A program made the translations under genes and the position numbers. Below the pieces are notes generated by a model. The model was not told where the DNA came from, did not search any database, and saw only the letters and a program-made list of their open reading frames with translations. Shown here one piece after another: positions 5,486 through 7,803 of a DNA stretch of 7,803 nucleotides. The DNA is from Pelagihabitans sp037969055. Its GTDB lineage: Bacteria > Bacteroidota > Bacteroidia > Flavobacteriales > Flavobacteriaceae. The stretch lies in contig JBBKWR010000407.1 in the NCBI GenBank assembly GCA_037969055.1, positions 1 to 7,803 of the forward strand, read 5' to 3'. Position 1 is the first letter of the stretch; every line of letters begins with the position of its first letter.

Positions 5486-6916
5486 ATGAACAGAAGTGCA
5501 CTGACTATCCTTTTGATATTGATAATGTTATCAGTATCTGCCCAAAAAATAACCACTAACAAAAAAGCCATCATCGCCTCTGTTGAGAAGCATGAAGCCG
5601 AACTAATTAAGATCAGTGATTCCATTTGGGCCTTGGCTGAAACAGCATTTGAAGAAACCGAATCCTCCAAGATTCTGTCCGATTATGCCCAAAAAAACGG
5701 TTTCACCGTTGAACGTGGCGTTGCTGGCATCCCTACTGCTTTTACCGCGGTTTATGGGTCAGGAAAACCGGTAATAAGTGTTTTGGGCGAGTTCGATGCC
5801 CTGCCGGGTATCTCCCAAAAAGCCCAGCCCGAAAAGGAAGCTTTAAATGAAGGCGCGGCGGGCCATGGATGCGGCCATAACCTTTTTGGGGCCGCCAGCT
5901 TAGGATCTGCTATCGCCGTGAAAGAGCTTATCGAGCAGGGCAAACTTAAAGGAACGATCAAATTTTTGGGTACCCCATCTGAAGAAAAATTCTTTGGTAA
6001 AATTTGGATGGTTAAGGAAGGGCTTTGGAATGACGTTGATGTAAACCTCAGCTGGCACCCCAGTGCCACTACCGAGGCAGATGTGCAGAGTACCCTGGCA
6101 TTGGTGGATTTTAAGGTGGAGTTTTATGGGCAGGCGGCACATGCCTCCGCAGATCCATGGAACGGTCGAAGCGCGTCGGATGCACTCGAACTCTATACCA
6201 CTGGAATAAATTACTACCGGGAGCATATCAAACCAACGGTACGGATACACTATCACATCCAGGACGGGGGACAGGTTGTAAATGTAGTGCCGGATTATAC
6301 AAGGCTCTGGGTACGGGTCCGTGACACGAAAAGGAGCGGGATGATGCCCGTTTACGAACAAGTGAAAAAAATGGCCGAAGGGGCCGCCATTATGGCCAAT
6401 GTTGATTACAAAATTTCGCTGATCTCTGGCATTTATGAGGTTCTGGTAAATCGTTCCGGGGGAGAGCTCATGCAAGGAAATCTTGAATTATTAGGTCCTT
6501 TGAGCTATACTCCTGAGGAAATTGCATTTGGCAAGAAAATACAAGAAGCTACTGGGAAACCACAGGTAGGGATGGATAGTGCCATCAAACCTTTGGAAGA
6601 AACAAAAGAAAATCCGGGCGGGGGATCTACCGACGTTGGGGATGTGAGCTGGAATGTTCCCAACATCAATCTTGGGGTTACGGTGGCGCCCAAGGATACC
6701 CCTTGGCATTCCTGGGCAGTGGTGGCTTGTGGTGGAATGAGCATTGGACATAAGGGTATGGTTCAAGCCGCAAAAGCATTGGGCATGACAGCTGTTGATC
6801 TGTTTGAAAATCCAAAGTATGTAGAGAAGATAAAGGCTGAATTTAAAGAGCGAAAAGGAAGTGAAGTATATGTACCCATCATTCCAGATGGGCCACCTCC
6901 GATTGGAAGCAATTAA
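5486..6916 (+). CDS. exported M20-family amidohydrolase (AbgB/PM20D2-like)
   Basis: This is a 476-residue metal-dependent amidase or dipeptidase. Seen: a signal peptide at 1-19 (core LTILLILIMLSV, VSA before Gln20), so it should act in the periplasm. M20D-type landmarks follow: 'LGEFDALPG' (100-108), the metal-site 'GHGCGHNLFG' (126-135) with His127, Cys129 and His131, 'GTPSEE' (162-167) with the catalytic/metal Glu pair, 'SWHPS' (189-193), 'GQAAHAS' (215-221) at the lid domain, and 'PWHSW' (406-410) as the C-terminal metal His. Known relatives are AbgB (p-aminobenzoyl-glutamate hydrolase subunit B) and PM20D2 (beta-alanyl-lysine dipeptidase), both of which work inside cells. The substrate here is not determined; a small N-acyl amino acid or dipeptide is likely. 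The tail is proline-rich (VPIIPDGPPPIGSN). An iron-sulfur protein gene follows after 11 bp, probably in the same transcript. Confidence 0.92.
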   Translation: MNRSALTILLILIMLSVSAQKITTNKKAIIASVEKHEAELIKISDSIWALAETAFEETESSKILSDYAQKNGFTVERGVAGIPTAFTAVYGSGKPVISVLGEFDALPGISQKAQPEKEALNEGAAGHGCGHNLFGAASLGSAIAVKELIEQGKLKGTIKFLGTPSEEKFFGKIWMVKEGLWNDVDVNLSWHPSATTEADVQSTLALVDFKVEFYGQAAHASADPWNGRSASDALELYTTGINYYREHIKPTVRIHYHIQDGGQVVNVVPDYTRLWVRVRDTKRSGMMPVYEQVKKMAEGAAIMANVDYKISLISGIYEVLVNRSGGELMQGNLELLGPLSYTPEEIAFGKKIQEATGKPQVGMDSAIKPLEETKENPGGGSTDVGDVSWNVPNINLGVTVAPKDTPWHSWAVVACGGMSIGHKGMVQAAKALGMTAVDLFENPKYVEKIKAEFKERKGSEVYVPIIPDGPPPIGSN

Positions 6917-6927
6917 AACTATCTATT

Positions 6928-7167
6928 ATGGAAAACAGGGAAATTATTAAAGAATACTTGAACGGGGATCTTACCATTATATGGAAACCCAAGAAATGCA
7001 TTCATTCGGGCGTTTGCGTCAAAACACTCCCAACGGTATACCACCCAGGTGAAAAACCTTGGATAACTCCAGAAGGGGCAAGCACGAAAGAAATCATGGA
7101 GCAGATTAAAAAATGTCCATCCGGAGCGTTGAGCTACCGTATGAACATGGAAATAGAGCAAAAATAG
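6928..7167 (+). CDS. small YjdI-type (4Fe-4S) mono-cluster protein
   Basis: This is a 79-residue cytosolic protein matching the divergent single-cluster ferredoxin-like family that includes E. coli YjdI (Pfam Fer4_19). Seen: 'KKCIHSGVCVKTLP' (22-35), with Cys24, His26 and Cys30; 'KPWITPEGA' (43-51); and 'IKKCPSGALSYR' (60-71), with Cys63. The family hallmarks CxHSGxC, PWI and CPSGAL are all present. There are only three cysteines, so His26 or an external ligand must complete a four-ligand cluster, unless the cluster is of another type. The biological role of YjdI-type proteins is unknown to me; electron transfer or redox sensing is inferred. It sits 11 bp after the amidohydrolase stop. The amidohydrolase is predicted to be exported and this protein is not, so they may share a transcript without sharing a compartment. 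Confidence 0.9.
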   Translation: MENREIIKEYLNGDLTIIWKPKKCIHSGVCVKTLPTVYHPGEKPWITPEGASTKEIMEQIKKCPSGALSYRMNMEIEQK

Positions 7168-7221
7168 GAACAGAACATGTAAAGATCTTGGTGCGCTCTG
7201 AACCTTGCATGATTTTCCAGC

Positions 7222-7236
7222 GCCTACTATGTAGGC
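7222..7236. terminator. perfect hairpin downstream of the iron-sulfur gene
   Basis: GCCTAC and GTAGGC form a perfect 6-bp stem, four of six pairs G-C, with a TAT loop. It begins 54 bp after the iron-sulfur gene stop and ends 48 bp before the next start. There is no following T-tract, so it is not a textbook intrinsic terminator. It could also be an operator for the downstream TolB-like gene or a transcript-end stabiliser. Confidence 0.3.
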
Positions 7237-7284
7237 AGAGATATAAGTGAACAAGGAAAAGTTGAACCAATTAATTACTGCATC

Positions 7285-7803
7285 ATGAACAATAATAGCC
7301 TTATTCCGTTTGCTTTCTTTACAACGCTTGGTTTGTTGGCCCAGACAGAGATCTCAACATCAACCTTGGAAATCTTCAACATCGAAACAGGAAATAGGCA
7401 AGTAGTACTTCAGGAAGATGCCCATTTCGAAGCCCCCAATTGGAGCCCGGACGGTAATTATTTTATTATCAATCAAAAAGGTTTGTTATATAAGCTTTCG
7501 ACCGATGGAAAAATCAAGGAACCCATCCCAATTGAAGATTTGGCCAAATGTAACAATGACCATGGTATTTCTTTCGATGGAACAACACTGGCGATCAGCA
7601 ATAATGACGTGATTGAAGGAATGCAATCGGGCACTTCCCGAATTTATACGGTTCCAGTCGGCGGTGGGACCCCTAAATTGATTACCCCTCTGGGCCCCTC
7701 CTATTGGCATGGTTGGGCCCCTGATGGCAAATACTTGGTCTATACGGCGCGCAGAAACGATAATTTCGATATTTACAGAATATCGGTAAATGGCGGGGAT
7801 GAA
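7285..7803 (+). CDS. TolB-like beta-propeller protein, 3' end outside the window
   Basis: An open frame of 173 codons starts at ATG 7285 and continues past the right edge without a stop. Upstream of this ATG the frame stays open back to 7213 but offers no ATG, GTG or TTG, so 7285 is the first possible start. Seen: a hydrophobic N-terminus (IPFAFFTTLGLLA before Gln20) that looks like a signal peptide but has no Lys or Arg in its n-region. Repeated WD40-like PD40 blades follow, with 'APNWSPDGNYFIIN' (50-63), 'NNDHGISFDGTTLAISN' (90-106) and 'YWHGWAPDGKYLVYTARR' (140-157), then 'DIYRISVNGG'. Known: these SPDG-type repeats build periplasmic six- or seven-bladed propellers such as TolB, and related domains precede peptidases. 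Similar stand-alone Bacteroidota proteins are often called 'TolB family' or 'transporter' without proof. Whether another domain follows cannot be seen. Confidence 0.85.
   Translation, partial: MNNNSLIPFAFFTTLGLLAQTEISTSTLEIFNIETGNRQVVLQEDAHFEAPNWSPDGNYFIINQKGLLYKLSTDGKIKEPIPIEDLAKCNNDHGISFDGTTLAISNNDVIEGMQSGTSRIYTVPVGGGTPKLITPLGPSYWHGWAPDGKYLVYTARRNDNFDIYRISVNGGDE

Noticed and set aside
5900..6475. 191-codon minus-strand open frame opposite the amidohydrolase
   Set aside because: It has no recognisable domain, and the plus-strand frame holds all M20 motifs; it is a shadow of the codon pattern.

Overview
The window reads as chromosomal DNA of a Bacteroidota member, most likely a (marine) Flavobacteriaceae species. 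The evidence is: a secreted protein with a type IX secretion C-terminal sorting domain; three signal peptides cut in front of glutamine (the Bacteroidetes 'Q-rule'); a Bacteroidota-specific DUF6340-type lipoprotein; a TAnnTTTG-type promoter element; no clear Shine-Dalgarno sequences; and an AT-rich composition. I see no rRNA, tRNA, CRISPR array, insertion sequence or phage gene.

Layout. Bases 1-116 hold no gene I can support. At 117-1298 (minus) lies a secreted beta-propeller-like protein with an Asp-Pro/Glu-Pro linker and a T9SS tail. A 184-bp divergent intergenic region follows, carrying a promoter and a palindrome. A tight plus-strand operon then runs from 1483 to 4067: an SRPBCC ligand-binding-type protein, an atypical short-chain dehydrogenase (SDR) and a class I DNA photolyase. 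The SDR stop codon sits inside a heptanucleotide tandem repeat (2681-2743). Convergent to the operon, with only 45 bp between, is a DUF6340-type lipoprotein (4113-5162, minus). A 323-bp AT-rich divergent spacer leads to a second plus-strand group: an exported M20-family amidohydrolase (5486-6916), an 11-bp gap, and a small YjdI-type iron-sulfur protein (6928-7167). After a 117-bp gap with a perfect hairpin comes a TolB-like beta-propeller protein (7285 onward) that runs off the right edge.

How the parts work together. The best-supported functional unit is the SRPBCC-SDR-photolyase operon. The photolyase has every expected active-site landmark (Trp triad, FAD-contacting Asn), so light-driven pyrimidine dimer repair is a safe call. 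The two co-transcribed partners have no known role in repair. The SDR keeps its nucleotide-binding signature but has Val where the catalytic Tyr should be, so it may be a non-classical enzyme or a sensor. The other genes are mostly envelope or secreted functions (a T9SS cargo, a lipoprotein, a periplasmic hydrolase and a TolB-like protein). Nothing proves that they work with the photolyase operon.

The most unusual DNA-level features are two short tandem arrays. Each has six evenly spaced runs of at least three G on the template strand of the gene it lies in. One is a hexamer array explained by a Pro-Asp/Glu linker. The other is a CCCATAA/CCCAAAA heptamer array at the SDR/photolyase junction that places TAA stops in all three forward frames.
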